In this document: piece after piece, positions 26,773 to 36,461 of the stretch | How the letters are laid out: every line of letters begins with the position of its first letter | Numbering within the stretch: the first letter of the stretch is position 1 | Source of the DNA: Pseudomonas chlororaphis | Lineage (GTDB): Bacteria; Pseudomonadota; Gammaproteobacteria; Pseudomonadales; Pseudomonadaceae | Assembly (NCBI GenBank): GCA_001023535.1 | Contig: CP011020.1 | Location: forward strand, 5,916,349-5,980,348 | Reading direction: 5' to 3' | Length of the DNA: 64,000 nucleotides | Made by a program: the position numbers and the translations under genes | The notes under the pieces: generated by a model | Told to the model about the DNA's origin: nothing | The model's input: only the letters and a program-made list of their open reading frames with translations | The model's database searches: none

Positions 26773-27696
26773 ATGAAAGCGCCCCGCGTGACCCTTGATC
26801 AATGGCGAACGTTGCAGGCCGTGGTGGACCACGGCGGTTTCGCCCAGGCCGCCGAAGTGTTGCATCGCTCCCAGTCATCGGTCAGCTACACCGTGGCCCG
26901 CATGCAGGATCAGCTCGGCGTGCCGCTGCTGCGGATCGACGGGCGCAAGGCCGTGTTGACCGAGGCCGGCGGTGTGTTGCTGCGGCGCTCCCGGCAACTG
27001 GTGAAACAGGCCAGCCAGTTGGAAGACCTGGCCCACCACATGGAGCAAGGCTGGGAAGCGGAAGTGCGCCTGGTGGTCGACGCGGCCTACCCCTCGGCCC
27101 GCCTGGTGCGCGCGTTGACGGCGTTCATGCCGCAAAGCCGTGGCTGCCGGGTCCGGCTGCGCGAAGAGGTGCTGTCGGGGGTGGAGGAAGTGTTGCTCGA
27201 AGGCGTGGCCGATCTGGCGATCAGCAGTTTCAATATTCCTGGCTACCTCGGCGCGGAGTTGAGCGATGTAGAGTTCGTCGCAGTGGCGCACCCTGAACAT
27301 GCCCTGCACCGGCTCAATCGCGAACTGAGCTTCCAGGACCTGGAAAGCCAGCTGCAAGTGGTGATCCGCGACTCCGGGCGCCAGCAACCCCGGGACGTGG
27401 GCTGGCTCGGCGCCGAGCAGCGCTGGACCGTCGGCAGCCTCGCCACCGCCGCCACGTTCGTCAGCAGCGGCCTGGGCTTCGCCTGGCTGCCCCGCCACAT
27501 GATCGAGCGAGAACTCAAGGAAGGCACGCTCAAACGACTACCCTTGGATCAGGGTGGCAGCCGTAACCCGAGTTTCTACCTGTATTCAAACAAGGAAAAA
27601 CCCCTGGGCCCGGCAACGCAGATCCTCGTCGAACTGCTGCGCACCTTCGACACCGCGCCGCTGGATGCCCCGTTCGCCGCCCCTGAACAAGCCTGA
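26773..27696 (+). CDS. LysR-family transcriptional regulator
   Basis: 307 residues. The N-terminal winged helix (TLDQWRTLQAVVDHGGFAQAAEVLHRSQSSVSYTVARMQDQLGVPLL, residues 7-54) is the canonical LysR DNA-binding domain, followed by a periplasmic-binding-like effector domain ending GPATQILVELLRTF. GAGGAG precedes the ATG. It is followed after 12 nt by a hydrolase gene in the same direction, so the two are probably co-transcribed. Effector and targets are unknown. Confidence 0.93.
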   Translation: MKAPRVTLDQWRTLQAVVDHGGFAQAAEVLHRSQSSVSYTVARMQDQLGVPLLRIDGRKAVLTEAGGVLLRRSRQLVKQASQLEDLAHHMEQGWEAEVRLVVDAAYPSARLVRALTAFMPQSRGCRVRLREEVLSGVEEVLLEGVADLAISSFNIPGYLGAELSDVEFVAVAHPEHALHRLNRELSFQDLESQLQVVIRDSGRQQPRDVGWLGAEQRWTVGSLATAATFVSSGLGFAWLPRHMIERELKEGTLKRLPLDQGGSRNPSFYLYSNKEKPLGPATQILVELLRTFDTAPLDAPFAAPEQA

Positions 27697-27708
27697 CAGG
27701 AGTCATCG

Positions 27709-28512
27709 ATGGCCTACTTCGAACATGAAGGTTGTCACCTGCACTACGAGGAATACGGCCACGGTGCGCCCTTGCTGCTGGTCCACGGCCTGGGTTCCAG
27801 CACTCGGGACTGGGAACAGCAGATCCCGGCGCTGTCCGCTCACTATCGATTGATCGTCATGGACGTGCGCGGCCACGGCCGCTCCGACAAGCCTCGCGAA
27901 CGCTACAGCATCGAGGGTTTCAGTGCCGACCTGATCGCCCTGATCGAACACCTCGACCTCGGCCCGGTGCACCTGGTGGGCTGGTCCATGGGCGGGATGA
28001 TCGCCTTTCAGCTGGCCGTGGACGAACCTGCGCGGGTCAGGAGCCTGTGCATCGTCAACAGCGCCCCCGAAGTCAAGGTCCGCACGCCCGACGACTGCTG
28101 GCAATGGTTCAAGCGCTGGAGCCTGATGCGCCTCCTCAGCCTGGAAACCATCGGCAAGGCCCTGGGCGCCAAGTTGTTTCCCAAGCCCGGGCAGATCGAG
28201 TTACGCCTGGAAATGGCCCGACGCTGGGCAAAGAACGACAAACGTGCTTATCTCGCCAGCTTCGACGCGATCGTGGGTTGGGGCGTCCAGGAACGACTGT
28301 CGCAGGTCACCTGTCCAACGCTCGTCATCTGCGCCGACCATGACTACACCCCTGTGGCGCTCAAAGAAGCCTATGTGAAGCGGCTGCCGAATGCGCAACT
28401 GGCGGTCATCGCCGATTCACGGCACGCTACCCCGCTGGATCAACCCGAACGCTTCAACCAAACCCTGTTGCACTTCTTGAGCGCAACCGACTCCACCACT
28501 CAGGATCACTGA
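27709..28512 (+). CDS. Alpha/beta-fold hydrolase
   Basis: 267 residues. It has the oxyanion-hole [10 protein letters not shown] (about 26-35), the nucleophile elbow GWSMGG (Ser about 97), CADHDYTP for the acid and [12 protein letters not shown] for the catalytic His. These make it an esterase/lactonase-like enzyme, with similarity to 3-oxoadipate enol-lactonase-type proteins. The substrate is not predictable. It sits 12 nt after the LysR gene and 4 nt before the cyclophilin gene. Confidence 0.9.
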   Translation: MAYFEHEGCHLHYEEYGHGAPLLLVHGLGSSTRDWEQQIPALSAHYRLIVMDVRGHGRSDKPRERYSIEGFSADLIALIEHLDLGPVHLVGWSMGGMIAFQLAVDEPARVRSLCIVNSAPEVKVRTPDDCWQWFKRWSLMRLLSLETIGKALGAKLFPKPGQIELRLEMARRWAKNDKRAYLASFDAIVGWGVQERLSQVTCPTLVICADHDYTPVALKEAYVKRLPNAQLAVIADSRHATPLDQPERFNQTLLHFLSATDSTTQDH

Positions 28513-28516
28513 CCCC

Positions 28517-29071
28517 ATGCTGAAAAAAATCGCCCTCGCCGCCGGTACCGTATTGTTCGCCGCCAACCTGATGGCCGCGCCTGCGCCTCACGTGCTGCTG
28601 GAGACCACCAATGGCCAGATCGAAATCGAACTGGACCCGGTCAAGGCCCCTATCAGTACCAAGAACTTTCTCGAGTACGTGGACAGCGGTTTCTACAACA
28701 ACACGATTTTCCACCGCGTGATCCCCGGCTTCATGGCCCAGGGCGGCGGTTTCACCCAACAGATGCAACAGAAGGACACAAAGGCACCGATCAAGAACGA
28801 AGCCAGCAATGGCCTGCATAACGTTCGCGGCACCTTGTCGATGGCCCGCACTTCCGATCCGAACTCGGCCACCAGCCAGTTCTTCATCAACGTGGCCGAC
28901 AATGCGTTCCTCGACCCGGGCCGTGACGCCGGTTACGCGGTGTTCGCCAAAGTGGTCAAGGGCATGGACGTGGTGGACATCATCGTCAACTCCCAGACCA
29001 CCACCAAGCAAGGCATGCAGAACGTGCCAATCGACCCTGTGATCATCAAGTCGGCCAAGCGCATCGACTGA
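28517..29071 (+). CDS. ppiA: Periplasmic peptidyl-prolyl cis-trans isomerase (cyclophilin)
   Basis: 184 residues with a signal peptide ([20 protein letters not shown]) and a complete bacterial cyclophilin domain: [18 protein letters not shown] (catalytic Arg/Phe/Gln), [19 protein letters not shown], and [18 protein letters not shown]. It speeds proline isomerisation during folding of exported proteins. The gene follows the hydrolase by 4 nt. A hairpin (TGAGCGGCG/CGCCGCTCA, 29087-29116) lies after it. Confidence 0.93.
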   Translation: MLKKIALAAGTVLFAANLMAAPAPHVLLETTNGQIEIELDPVKAPISTKNFLEYVDSGFYNNTIFHRVIPGFMAQGGGFTQQMQQKDTKAPIKNEASNGLHNVRGTLSMARTSDPNSATSQFFINVADNAFLDPGRDAGYAVFAKVVKGMDVVDIIVNSQTTTKQGMQNVPIDPVIIKSAKRID

Positions 29072-29151
29072 GGCACACGGCAAGCCTGAGCGGCGAGGCC
29101 AATCGCGCGCCGCTCACAGCAAAAGGAGAGCCCCTGCCAGGGCATTGACCG

Positions 29152-30984
29152 ATGGTTTATCGCCGTTTCGAACAACTGATCGACATCTTCCGCGACGCCC
29201 CCACTTCGGCACCGCCGAACCGCGTCCTACCCTTCTACACCTATTACCTGAAACAGGTCTGGCCGAGCTTCGCCGTGCTGCTGGTGGTGGGCCTGGTCGG
29301 CGCACTGATCGAAGTGGCGCTGTTCAGCTACCTGAGCCGCATCATCGACCTGGCCCAGGGCACGCCCAATGTGGACTTCTTCAAGATCCACGGCCTGGAG
29401 CTGGCCTGGATGGCCGTGGTGGCGCTGGTCTTTCGCCCCATTTTCGTGGCCCTGCATGACCTGCTGGTGCACCAGACCCTGAGCCCCGGCATGACCAGCC
29501 TGATCCGCTGGCAGAACCACAGCTATGTGCTCAAGCAGAGCCTGAATTTCTTCCAGAACGATTTTGCCGGGCGCATCGCCCAGCGCATCATGCAGACCGG
29601 CAACTCCCTGCGCGACTCGGCGGTGCAGGCCGTGGATGCGCTGTGGCACGTGCTGATCTACGCCATCAGCTCGCTGGTGCTGTTCGCCGAGGCCGACTGG
29701 CGCCTGATGATCCCGCTGCTGCTCTGGATCGCCGCCTACATCGGCGCCCTGTGCTACTTCGTGCCGCGGGTCAAGGAGCGCTCGGTGGTGTCGTCCGATG
29801 CTCGCTCCAAGCTCATGGGCCGGATCGTCGACGGTTACACCAACATCACCACCCTGAAGCTGTTCGCCCACACCAACTTCGAACAGCAATACGCCCGCGA
29901 GGCGATCCAGGAACAGACCGAAAAAGCCCAGCTGGCCGGCCGCGTGGTGACCAGCATGGACGTGGTCATTACCAGCATGAACGGCCTGCTGATCGTCGGT
30001 ACCACGGGCCTGGCGCTGTGGTTGTGGACCCAATCGCTGATCAGCGTCGGCGCGATTGCCCTGGCGACCGGGCTGGTGATTCGCATCGTCAACATGTCCG
30101 GCTGGATCATGTGGGTGGTCAACGGCATCTTTGAAAACATCGGCATGGTCCAGGATGGCCTGCAGACCATCGCCCAGCCGGTCAGCGTCACCGACCGCGA
30201 CCAGGCCAAGCCCCTGGCAGTGGCCCGGGGCGAGGTGCGCTTCGAACATGTGGACTTCCACTATGGCAAGAAAAGCGGGGTGATCGGCGACCTCAACCTG
30301 ACCATCAAGCCCGGTGAGAAGATCGGCCTGATCGGTCCGTCCGGCGCCGGTAAGTCCACCTTGGTCAACCTGCTGCTGCGTCTCTATGACGTGCAGGGCG
30401 GGCGCATTCTCATCGACGGCCAGGACATTGCCGAAGTGAGCCAGGAGAGCCTGCGCTCGCGCATCGGCATGATCACCCAGGACACCTCGCTGCTGCACCG
30501 TTCGATTCGCGAGAACCTGCTCTACGGCAAGCCCGACGCCACCGACGCACAGCTCTGGGAGGCCGTGCACAAGGCCCGCGCCGATGAGTTCATCCCGCTG
30601 CTGTCGGACGCCGAGGGGCGCACCGGCTTCGATGCCCACGTGGGTGAGCGCGGCGTGAAACTCTCCGGCGGCCAGCGCCAGCGCATCGCTATCGCGCGGG
30701 TGCTGCTCAAGGACGCGCCGATCCTGATCATGGACGAAGCAACGTCAGCCCTGGACTCGGAAGTCGAAGCGGCGATCCAGGAAAGCCTCGAGACCCTGAT
30801 GCAAGGCAAGACGGTGATCGCCATCGCCCACCGCCTCTCCACCATCGCCCGGATGGACCGGTTGGTGGTCCTGGAGCATGGCCGCATCGCCGAAACCGGC
30901 AGCCACGCCGAACTGCTGGCGCACGGCGGGTTGTATGCGCGGCTGTGGCAGCACCAGACGGGTGGGTTTGTGGGGATCGACTGA
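29152..30984 (+). CDS. ABC exporter, fused permease and ATPase
   Basis: 610 residues: a six-helix type-I ABC transmembrane domain (about 40-330), then a nucleotide-binding domain with Walker A GPSGAGKST (about 394), signature LSGGQRQR (about 504), Walker B ILIMDEATSALD and the switch His in AIAHRLSTIARMDR. It works as a homodimer of the MsbA/lipid-and-drug exporter class. The substrate is unknown. The ATG is 20 nt past the nearest AAGGAG, so the exact start is a little uncertain. Confidence 0.93.
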   Translation: MVYRRFEQLIDIFRDAPTSAPPNRVLPFYTYYLKQVWPSFAVLLVVGLVGALIEVALFSYLSRIIDLAQGTPNVDFFKIHGLELAWMAVVALVFRPIFVALHDLLVHQTLSPGMTSLIRWQNHSYVLKQSLNFFQNDFAGRIAQRIMQTGNSLRDSAVQAVDALWHVLIYAISSLVLFAEADWRLMIPLLLWIAAYIGALCYFVPRVKERSVVSSDARSKLMGRIVDGYTNITTLKLFAHTNFEQQYAREAIQEQTEKAQLAGRVVTSMDVVITSMNGLLIVGTTGLALWLWTQSLISVGAIALATGLVIRIVNMSGWIMWVVNGIFENIGMVQDGLQTIAQPVSVTDRDQAKPLAVARGEVRFEHVDFHYGKKSGVIGDLNLTIKPGEKIGLIGPSGAGKSTLVNLLLRLYDVQGGRILIDGQDIAEVSQESLRSRIGMITQDTSLLHRSIRENLLYGKPDATDAQLWEAVHKARADEFIPLLSDAEGRTGFDAHVGERGVKLSGGQRQRIAIARVLLKDAPILIMDEATSALDSEVEAAIQESLETLMQGKTVIAIAHRLSTIARMDRLVVLEHGRIAETGSHAELLAHGGLYARLWQHQTGGFVGID

Positions 30985-30990
30985 AATACC

Positions 30991-31117
30991 GTGGCGAGGG
31001 AGCTTGCTCCCGCTGGGGTGCGCAGCGCCCCCTCTGAGATTTGAGCCTCAACGCATGAGTTGAAGGTCAGTTGATTGGGGCTGCTGCACAGCCCAGCGGG
31101 AGCAAGCTCCCCGCCAC
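30991..31117. repeat. REP palindrome pair, GTGGCGAGGGAGC type
   Basis: Mirrored copies in the convergent gap between the ABC exporter and the next leftward gene. The right copy has lost two bases (CTCCCCGCCAC). Confidence 0.85.
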
Positions 31118-31142
31118 GGGGTTCGGTGTCAGTCAGCAGATA

Positions 31143-32267
31143 TCAGCACTGTCGATACGGCAGTGCAGTCCTGGCCTCCTCGGCGTAGGCCAAAACCCCT
31201 TCCTGCTCGCGCGCCAGGAAGTCCGCCACCGCGGCCTTCAACCCCGGATGGCGCAAGTAATGCCACGACCGGGTGATCACCGGCTCGAACCCACGTATCA
31301 ATTTGTGCTCGCCCTGGGCACCGGCATCGAAGCGTTGCAAGCCGTGGGCAATCGCATAATCCATCCCCTGGTAAAAACAGGTCTCGAAGTGCAAGCGATC
31401 GTATTCCGCCAGGCAACCCCAGTAACGCCCATAGAAGCTGTCACCGCCCACCAGGCTGAAGGCCATCGCCACCGGCCGTGAGCCTTGCTTGGCCAGCACC
31501 ACGCGAATGGCCTCGGGCATGCGCTCGGCCAGCAGGCTGAAGAACGCCCGCGTCAGGTACGGCGCCTGCCGACGCACCGCGTAGGTGTTGGCGTAACAGG
31601 CGTAGACGAAATCCCACAGCGCCTCGTCCAGTTGATGGCCATCGAGCCATTCGAACTCGATGCCCTGCCCCGCCACCTGCTCGCGCTCCTTGCGCATCTG
31701 CTTGCGCTTGCGGGAACTGAGCGCATCGAGAAAGTCCTGGAAGTCCCGGTAACCGCGATTCTGCCAATGGTACTGGCAGCCAATCCGCTGCAACCAACCC
31801 TCCTGCTCGGCCAGCGCGGTATCGGTGAAGTCATCGGTAAAGTTGATGTGGGCGCTGGACAGCCCCTCGACCTCCAGATACCCCGGCACGCTGCCCAACA
31901 ACGCCAGCCCATCCTCCCCCCGCGCCGCCAGCAGACGCGGACCGCTGACCGGGCTGAACGGCACCGCCGTCAGCAGCTTGGGGTAATAGTCGATACCGGC
32001 CCGGGCACACGCATCGGCCCAGCCGTGGTCGAACACGTACTCACCGTAGGAATGCCACTTGCGGTAACTGGGCAAGGCGGCCAGCAGACGACCGTCTTCG
32101 ACGTGCAGCAAATGCTCGGGCTGCCAACCGGATTGCGGGCCGAGGCTGGCACTGTCTTCCAGGGAACTCAGGAAGGCATGGCGCAGGAACGGTTGATGGT
32201 CGGGCACCATCGCGTCCCATTCCTGGGACGCGATGGTGGAGAGAGTGTCCAGTACGTGAAGCGGCAT
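31143..32267 (-). CDS. FemAB/GNAT-related protein (DUF482 family)
   Basis: About 374 residues. Blocks such as YYPKLLTAVPFSPVSGPRLL, RGYRDFQDFLDALSSRKRKQMRKERE, FYGRYWGCLAEYDRLHFETCFYQGMDYAI and FDAGAQGEHKLIRGFEPV are characteristic of the PF04339 family, predicted N-acyltransferases related to FemAB. The biological acceptor is unknown. I chose ATG 32267 (MPLHVLDTLSTIASQEW). The RBS is poor, and a GTG at 32345 is an alternative that would overlap the RHS gene end. Confidence 0.88.
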   Translation of the reverse strand: MPLHVLDTLSTIASQEWDAMVPDHQPFLRHAFLSSLEDSASLGPQSGWQPEHLLHVEDGRLLAALPSYRKWHSYGEYVFDHGWADACARAGIDYYPKLLTAVPFSPVSGPRLLAARGEDGLALLGSVPGYLEVEGLSSAHINFTDDFTDTALAEQEGWLQRIGCQYHWQNRGYRDFQDFLDALSSRKRKQMRKEREQVAGQGIEFEWLDGHQLDEALWDFVYACYANTYAVRRQAPYLTRAFFSLLAERMPEAIRVVLAKQGSRPVAMAFSLVGGDSFYGRYWGCLAEYDRLHFETCFYQGMDYAIAHGLQRFDAGAQGEHKLIRGFEPVITRSWHYLRHPGLKAAVADFLAREQEGVLAYAEEARTALPYRQC

Positions 32268-32341
32268 TGGGGGTACCAGGGTCCAAGCGATAGGATCAGT
32301 ATCGCCGATCCGGGGAAAAGGAAGGAGGGGTATTCGATATT

Positions 32342-33331
32342 TCACATACGGAGCTGGCGGATGTTTTTCATCTCCTCCTCTCCGAGATTCAAGCCTTTGA
32401 AGTATTTTTCCAGATCACTTCTCGGTGAGATTTTCTGATCGTATGCCGCTGCAATTATCTTAAAGTCTCTTGTACTGTGCCGGGTTCTGCCTAGGCGGCC
32501 TATATTATTCTTAGCATGTCGATAGGCCTTATTGACTGAGACAAACACCTCAAGACTACTTTCCACTTGACTCTCCAGAGCCGCAATATGAGCGCTCCGC
32601 TCGACCTTGGCCGTGATGAGGTCTGCTTGACGCGCTGCTGCCACATCCGAATAAAAATCTTTCCTTTTCTTTAGATAGTCCACATCTTTGGGCCTGATGG
32701 TTTTAATCGAAGCCGCTTCCGATTTGGCAGGATTAGTTCTCAGAAGGTCACGCGGTATACCTGAAACATCCTCGAGATAATCCGCCGAGGCAGTCGTTTT
32801 CCTGACGGCCCTGAGCAACGTGCCTACCAAGTTATGTCCAGTCGGATCCACATGATTGATCGGATCCCCCGCACAGTACATGTACGCATTCAACCCACCC
32901 TCTCCAAACGGGCTCAGGTTGTCCGGGCTGTGAAACCTCATCATTAACGGATTGAAGACTCGATAACCCTTGCCTAGCAAGTACCACCCGGTTTGCCCTT
33001 CACGTCGCTCGCCGTTGTAACCCAGCAGACTGTTCGCTAATGCGGCATCAGTGAGATAGCCGTAAGGAAAGTAGGCATGATGCGTGATGCCCTGCTGACT
33101 GATCTCCCCCAACACGCTGTTCTTGTCATCGCCCACCAGCAACCGGACACCGGAATCACCGCCGACCGGGTGCTCGGCGAGTACAACACCTTCTGCTCGA
33201 ACAAAAGTCGTGCTGTCAGTTCCGTTGGTCTCCGCCACCAGCTCATTGTTTCGGTAAAACCGTTGCTCTTGGCCATCGGCGGTGCTATGTCCGACCAACG
33301 TGTCCAGCGCATCATAGTGGAACACAGTCAC
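32342..33331 (-). CDS. Short RHS-core protein with variable C-terminal domain (second of pair)
   Basis: About 329 residues from GTG 33331, which has GAGGAAAG just upstream. ATG 33403 overlaps the preceding gene and is the alternative. The first part is the end of an RHS/YD shell (YDALDTLVG, GEISQQGITHHAYFPYGY) with the RHS-associated core GYRVFNPLMMRFHSPDNLSPF, NAYMYCAGDPINHVDPTGH (about 130-175). About 150 AT-rich codons of unique sequence follow and contain NNIGRLGRTRHSTRDF. Pseudomonads carry many such mini-RHS genes. The C-terminus is in the position of an RHS toxin, but no toxin family is recognised and no immunity gene follows before the FemAB-like gene. Confidence 0.8.
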   Translation of the reverse strand: MTVFHYDALDTLVGHSTADGQEQRFYRNNELVAETNGTDSTTFVRAEGVVLAEHPVGGDSGVRLLVGDDKNSVLGEISQQGITHHAYFPYGYLTDAALANSLLGYNGERREGQTGWYLLGKGYRVFNPLMMRFHSPDNLSPFGEGGLNAYMYCAGDPINHVDPTGHNLVGTLLRAVRKTTASADYLEDVSGIPRDLLRTNPAKSEAASIKTIRPKDVDYLKKRKDFYSDVAAARQADLITAKVERSAHIAALESQVESSLEVFVSVNKAYRHAKNNIGRLGRTRHSTRDFKIIAAAYDQKISPRSDLEKYFKGLNLGEEEMKNIRQLRM

Positions 33332-33360
33332 TTTTCTTTCCTCGTCGACTCTTGAAAATT

Positions 33361-34455
33361 TTACCAACGAACTTTTAATGATCTTAAATGACGAACCCTC
33401 CATCTATTAACTTCACTTTTAAAATAAGCCAACTCGGCATCTACTTCCTTCAAATCCATTGACATTCGCGAGTTATACAAAATCGCATCATCATTAAAAG
33501 CGTCGGCGCTATGTCGAGTAATACGATGCTTACCTATATTCGCTTCAGAAAATGCGTAATCCATCCTGGCGGCATTTGCTTTATCGACAAATTTTTCGAG
33601 GGCCCACATATTTTTTGTGATATCCGCATATCTTCCGCTTTCACTCTTGTAAAGCTTTTCGAGATCAAGATGGACTTTTCGAGCATTGTCATAGGCCACC
33701 AGCTGCCTTTTATTAAGATCACTAACATGCTTCTCTGTAATAGAAAATAGGGATGCCGGCTTTCCTTCAGGGCCCCTCTTTAAAGCGTCAGGAATTTCTT
33801 TTGCGATGGAAGACGCAGTGGTTTTCCGGAAAATTCGCAAGAAAAATCCCTTAGAAATATGCCCAGTAGGATCCACTCTATTAACCGGATCCCCCACGCA
33901 ATACATATACGCATTCAAGCCCCCCTTTCCAAACGGGCTTAAATTGTCCGGGCTGTGAAACCTCATTAGACGTGGGTTGAACACTCGATAACCATTACCC
34001 AGCAGATACCAACCGGTTTGTGTATCACGTCGTTCGCCGTTGTAGCCCAGATGACAGTTCACCGAGGCGCTCTGCGTACGATGGCCGTACGCCGAATAAG
34101 CGATGCTTTTGACAGCACCCTGGCTGATCTCACTCAACACGCTGTTCTTGTCATCGCCCGCCAACAGCATGGCCCCTGAACCACTGCCGGTCCGGTGCTC
34201 GGCAAGTACGACACCCTCGGCGCGGATGAAAGTGCTGTTGATGTTCCCGTTGGTTTCATTCGCCAGTTCATCGCTTCGGTAGAAACGTTGCTCTCTACCG
34301 GCGGAGGTCGTTCGACCAATCAAGTTGTCCAGCGCGTCATAGTAAAAGCCGTCAGTCGTTTCGTTGCGTGAAACCCCGGAGTCGCCGAGAGAGCCATTGG
34401 ACCCTGGCTGCTCTACTTTATCTGAACCCGCCATGTCGTTCTCCGCATCTGCCAT
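33361..34455 (-). CDS. Short RHS-core protein with variable C-terminal domain (first of pair)
   Basis: 364 residues. A polar N-terminus is followed by RHS shell motifs (FYYDALDNLIG, EQRFYRSDELANE) and the RHS-associated core (GYRVFNPRLMRFHSPDNLSPFGKG with YMYCVGDPVNRVDPTGH). A 165-residue AT-rich C-terminal region begins at SKGFFLRIFRKTTAS. That region shares with the neighbour the joining sequence RKTTAS and, later, ANIGKHRITRHSADAF, but little else. There is no signal peptide, T6SS PAAR domain or long RHS barrel, so how or whether it is exported is unknown. ATG 34455 is assumed. MAGSD, eight codons in, is another candidate. Confidence 0.8.
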   Translation of the reverse strand: MADAENDMAGSDKVEQPGSNGSLGDSGVSRNETTDGFYYDALDNLIGRTTSAGREQRFYRSDELANETNGNINSTFIRAEGVVLAEHRTGSGSGAMLLAGDDKNSVLSEISQGAVKSIAYSAYGHRTQSASVNCHLGYNGERRDTQTGWYLLGNGYRVFNPRLMRFHSPDNLSPFGKGGLNAYMYCVGDPVNRVDPTGHISKGFFLRIFRKTTASSIAKEIPDALKRGPEGKPASLFSITEKHVSDLNKRQLVAYDNARKVHLDLEKLYKSESGRYADITKNMWALEKFVDKANAARMDYAFSEANIGKHRITRHSADAFNDDAILYNSRMSMDLKEVDAELAYFKSEVNRWRVRHLRSLKVRW

Positions 34456-34548
34456 TGCGCCTGAACGAAGTAAGCACGTTTTCCGGAAACCGCGAAACTG
34501 TCAGGGTTTACAGGTGCATGCCCGTACAGTGCCTGCGGAAAAATGGAT

Positions 34549-34576
34549 AAAAAAAACCCCGCCAGAGGCGGGGTTG
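34549..34576 (-). terminator. Intrinsic terminator after the porin gene
   Basis: On the reverse strand AACCCCGCC-TCT-GGCGGGGTT is followed by T-rich sequence (T8). It ends the leftward porin transcript before the RHS pair. Confidence 0.9.
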
Positions 34577-34626
34577 AAAAAGGAGCTTTAACGGATGAAG
34601 GAAGAGCTCTGTATCAAGTGCGCGAC

Positions 34627-35937
34627 TTAGAACACGTACTGGGCACGGACCACGAAACCATCGCCGTCGTCGTCGCCGTTGACGTTGGTGACTTTGTCGG
34701 TCTTGGCCTTGATGTAGGCGGCGGAGATTTTCACCGCTTCGTTGGCGTACCAGTTAACGCCGAGGTTGTGCACCTTGGCTTCGGCATCGCCGACGTCGCG
34801 GGTGGCGCTGGCGGTGGTGATGTTGTCGTCTTCGACGGTCATGCTGTCGTAGCGATAGAACACTTCCCAGGCGCCGATGGATTTGTTCTGAGGCTTGATG
34901 GCGTCGAACTTGCCCACTTTATAGCCGCGCGATTCACCGGTGAGGGTGTAGGCGCCCTGAACGTAGAAGCCATGGCCCTTGAGGTCTTCGAAGCCGTCGG
35001 CATCAGCCTTGGTCTTGCGGGTGATGTACTCACCCTGGATCGACGCAGGCCCCATGGCGAAGGCGGCTTCCAGGCCGAACGCGGTGTCGCGGTCGTAGGA
35101 ACCGGCCGGCGAGTTGTTGGCACCGCCCAGTACCGGACGGTTACCGTTAGGGCCGGCATCGTTGCCGCCGAGGGTTTCTACGCCACGCATGCCCAGGCGA
35201 GAGCGATAACGTGCATCGAACACGGTGTCGGAGACATCGCGCGAGGCCACGTTCACACCGAAGTGCAACACGTTGCCAGCCTCGTGCATCGGGGCGAACA
35301 CGAAGCGGCCGTTGACTTGCTTGACGCTGTCGCCGTCGGTGTCGTCGGTGTCCTTGCTGAACACACCGGCCGATGCATAGAACGAATCGGCGAAGGTGCT
35401 GGACGCTTGCAGGCCCAGGCCGTTCTGGTGGCTGTTGGCCCAGTCGATCAGGTCGTAAGCAGCGTTACGCTCAGGCGCGGTGACCCACTTGGAGCTGGTG
35501 GCTTTTTCCAGGCCGAAGTCGGGGTCGAAACGACCGACCTTGATCGACACTGGTTTGAAACCGTTATAGGCCAGGGACGCTTCGTCGAAGTAGCCGTTGT
35601 CCGAGTCGCCGCTGTTGTGGGACATGTCGTAGTTGATGGTGTAGGCCCAGTCCGTGTACAGCACGCCGGACAGTTCCAGGAACGCGCGACGGATGTAAGC
35701 GGCATCGGCCGATTTGCCGTTGTCGGTGTAGATCCCGTCGAACTGGCTGTAGTCAGCCTGCAAACGACCGCCGAGCTTGAAGCTGAACTCTTTGTCAGTG
35801 GTAGCGACTTCAAGGCCGCCCTTGGTCTTGACCACGATATCGGCGCCATCGGTGGTGACGGTGCCGGCGAAAGCCTGGGCGGTTACTGCCATTGCCAGTG
35901 CGCTGGCGGCAAAACCTGCGAAGTGCTTACGGATCAT
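34627..35937 (-). CDS. Phosphate-selective porin (OprO/OprP family)
   Basis: 436 residues with a signal peptide ([24 protein letters not shown]). The mature barrel opens with a coiled-coil-poor beta region ([18 protein letters not shown]) and shows family motifs [31 protein letters not shown] and a terminal Phe (VVRAQYVF) for BAM-dependent insertion. OprP/OprO form trimeric anion channels for phosphate or polyphosphate and are induced by PhoB. A Pho-box-like sequence lies about 110 bp upstream, which supports that role. I cannot tell OprP from OprO specificity. Confidence 0.9.
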   Translation of the reverse strand: MIRKHFAGFAASALAMAVTAQAFAGTVTTDGADIVVKTKGGLEVATTDKEFSFKLGGRLQADYSQFDGIYTDNGKSADAAYIRRAFLELSGVLYTDWAYTINYDMSHNSGDSDNGYFDEASLAYNGFKPVSIKVGRFDPDFGLEKATSSKWVTAPERNAAYDLIDWANSHQNGLGLQASSTFADSFYASAGVFSKDTDDTDGDSVKQVNGRFVFAPMHEAGNVLHFGVNVASRDVSDTVFDARYRSRLGMRGVETLGGNDAGPNGNRPVLGGANNSPAGSYDRDTAFGLEAAFAMGPASIQGEYITRKTKADADGFEDLKGHGFYVQGAYTLTGESRGYKVGKFDAIKPQNKSIGAWEVFYRYDSMTVEDDNITTASATRDVGDAEAKVHNLGVNWYANEAVKISAAYIKAKTDKVTNVNGDDDGDGFVVRAQYVF

Positions 35938-36045
35938 CGAAGAATTCCCCTAGTTGGTAGTCTATGCGTTAGAAAACACGCGGAACTGGGCCCGCTGGTG
36001 TTGGGAGGGGATCTTGGCGGCAGGTTGTGTCAGGCGAGTTGCTAT

Positions 36046-36066
36046 CACATAAAGATTTTATGACAG
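36046..36066 (-). promoter_or_regulatory. Pho-box-like PhoB site upstream of the porin
   Basis: On the reverse strand CTGTCATAAAATCTTTATG: the first half is a perfect CTGTCAT, the second a weak match after 4 bp of A/T. The position, about 110 bp before the porin ATG, suits PhoB activation under phosphate starvation. Judged by eye. Confidence 0.55.
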
Positions 36067-36114
36067 CGGAACTTTTTACTTCGAAAGGGAATAACCAGAG
36101 GCGACGCAGCCCCC

Positions 36115-36204
36115 TGTGGGAGCGGGCTCGCTCGCGAAAGCGGTGTGCCAGTCGACATGGATATCGAATGTGCCACCGTATTCACGAGCAAGCCCGCTCC
36201 CACA
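36115..36204. repeat. REP palindrome pair, GTGGGAGCGGGC type
   Basis: Mirrored GTGGGAGCGGGC copies between the porin promoter and the anti-sigma gene. The 287-bp gap holds nothing else but the Pho-box-like site. Confidence 0.85.
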
Positions 36205-36224
36205 AATTGCGCGGTTGGCGGATT

Positions 36225-36461
36225 TTAGTGGCTGGATCGACGACGTTCGGCCGCAAGTTTTTCGGCGAGGTGGTCGAGATCGGGCACCGGCGGTTCAGGG
36301 AGTTTTCTCAGGGTCGCCTGCATCAGGCGCATCTGGCGGATGAAACGCCGACAGTTGGGGCAGAACATCAGGTGATGGCGCACCATCAGGCGCTCGCGAA
36401 AGCTCAGTTGCCCATCGAGGTAATCGCTGGAGCGCGCCACTTGTTCCTTACAGGTCAGCAT
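36225..36461 (-). CDS. Zinc-binding anti-sigma factor (zf-HC2 type)
   Basis: 78 residues with HLMFCPNC, the H-x3-C-x2-C zinc-binding anti-sigma motif (30-37), plus an upstream Cys (MLTCKEQV). It has no transmembrane segment, so it would be a cytoplasmic ZAS-type inhibitor. Its first codons overlap the end of the ECF sigma gene by 7 bp, so the two are translationally coupled. It is expected to hold the sigma factor inactive until a signal, possibly redox through the Cys residues. Confidence 0.88.
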   Translation of the reverse strand: MLTCKEQVARSSDYLDGQLSFRERLMVRHHLMFCPNCRRFIRQMRLMQATLRKLPEPPVPDLDHLAEKLAAERRRSSH

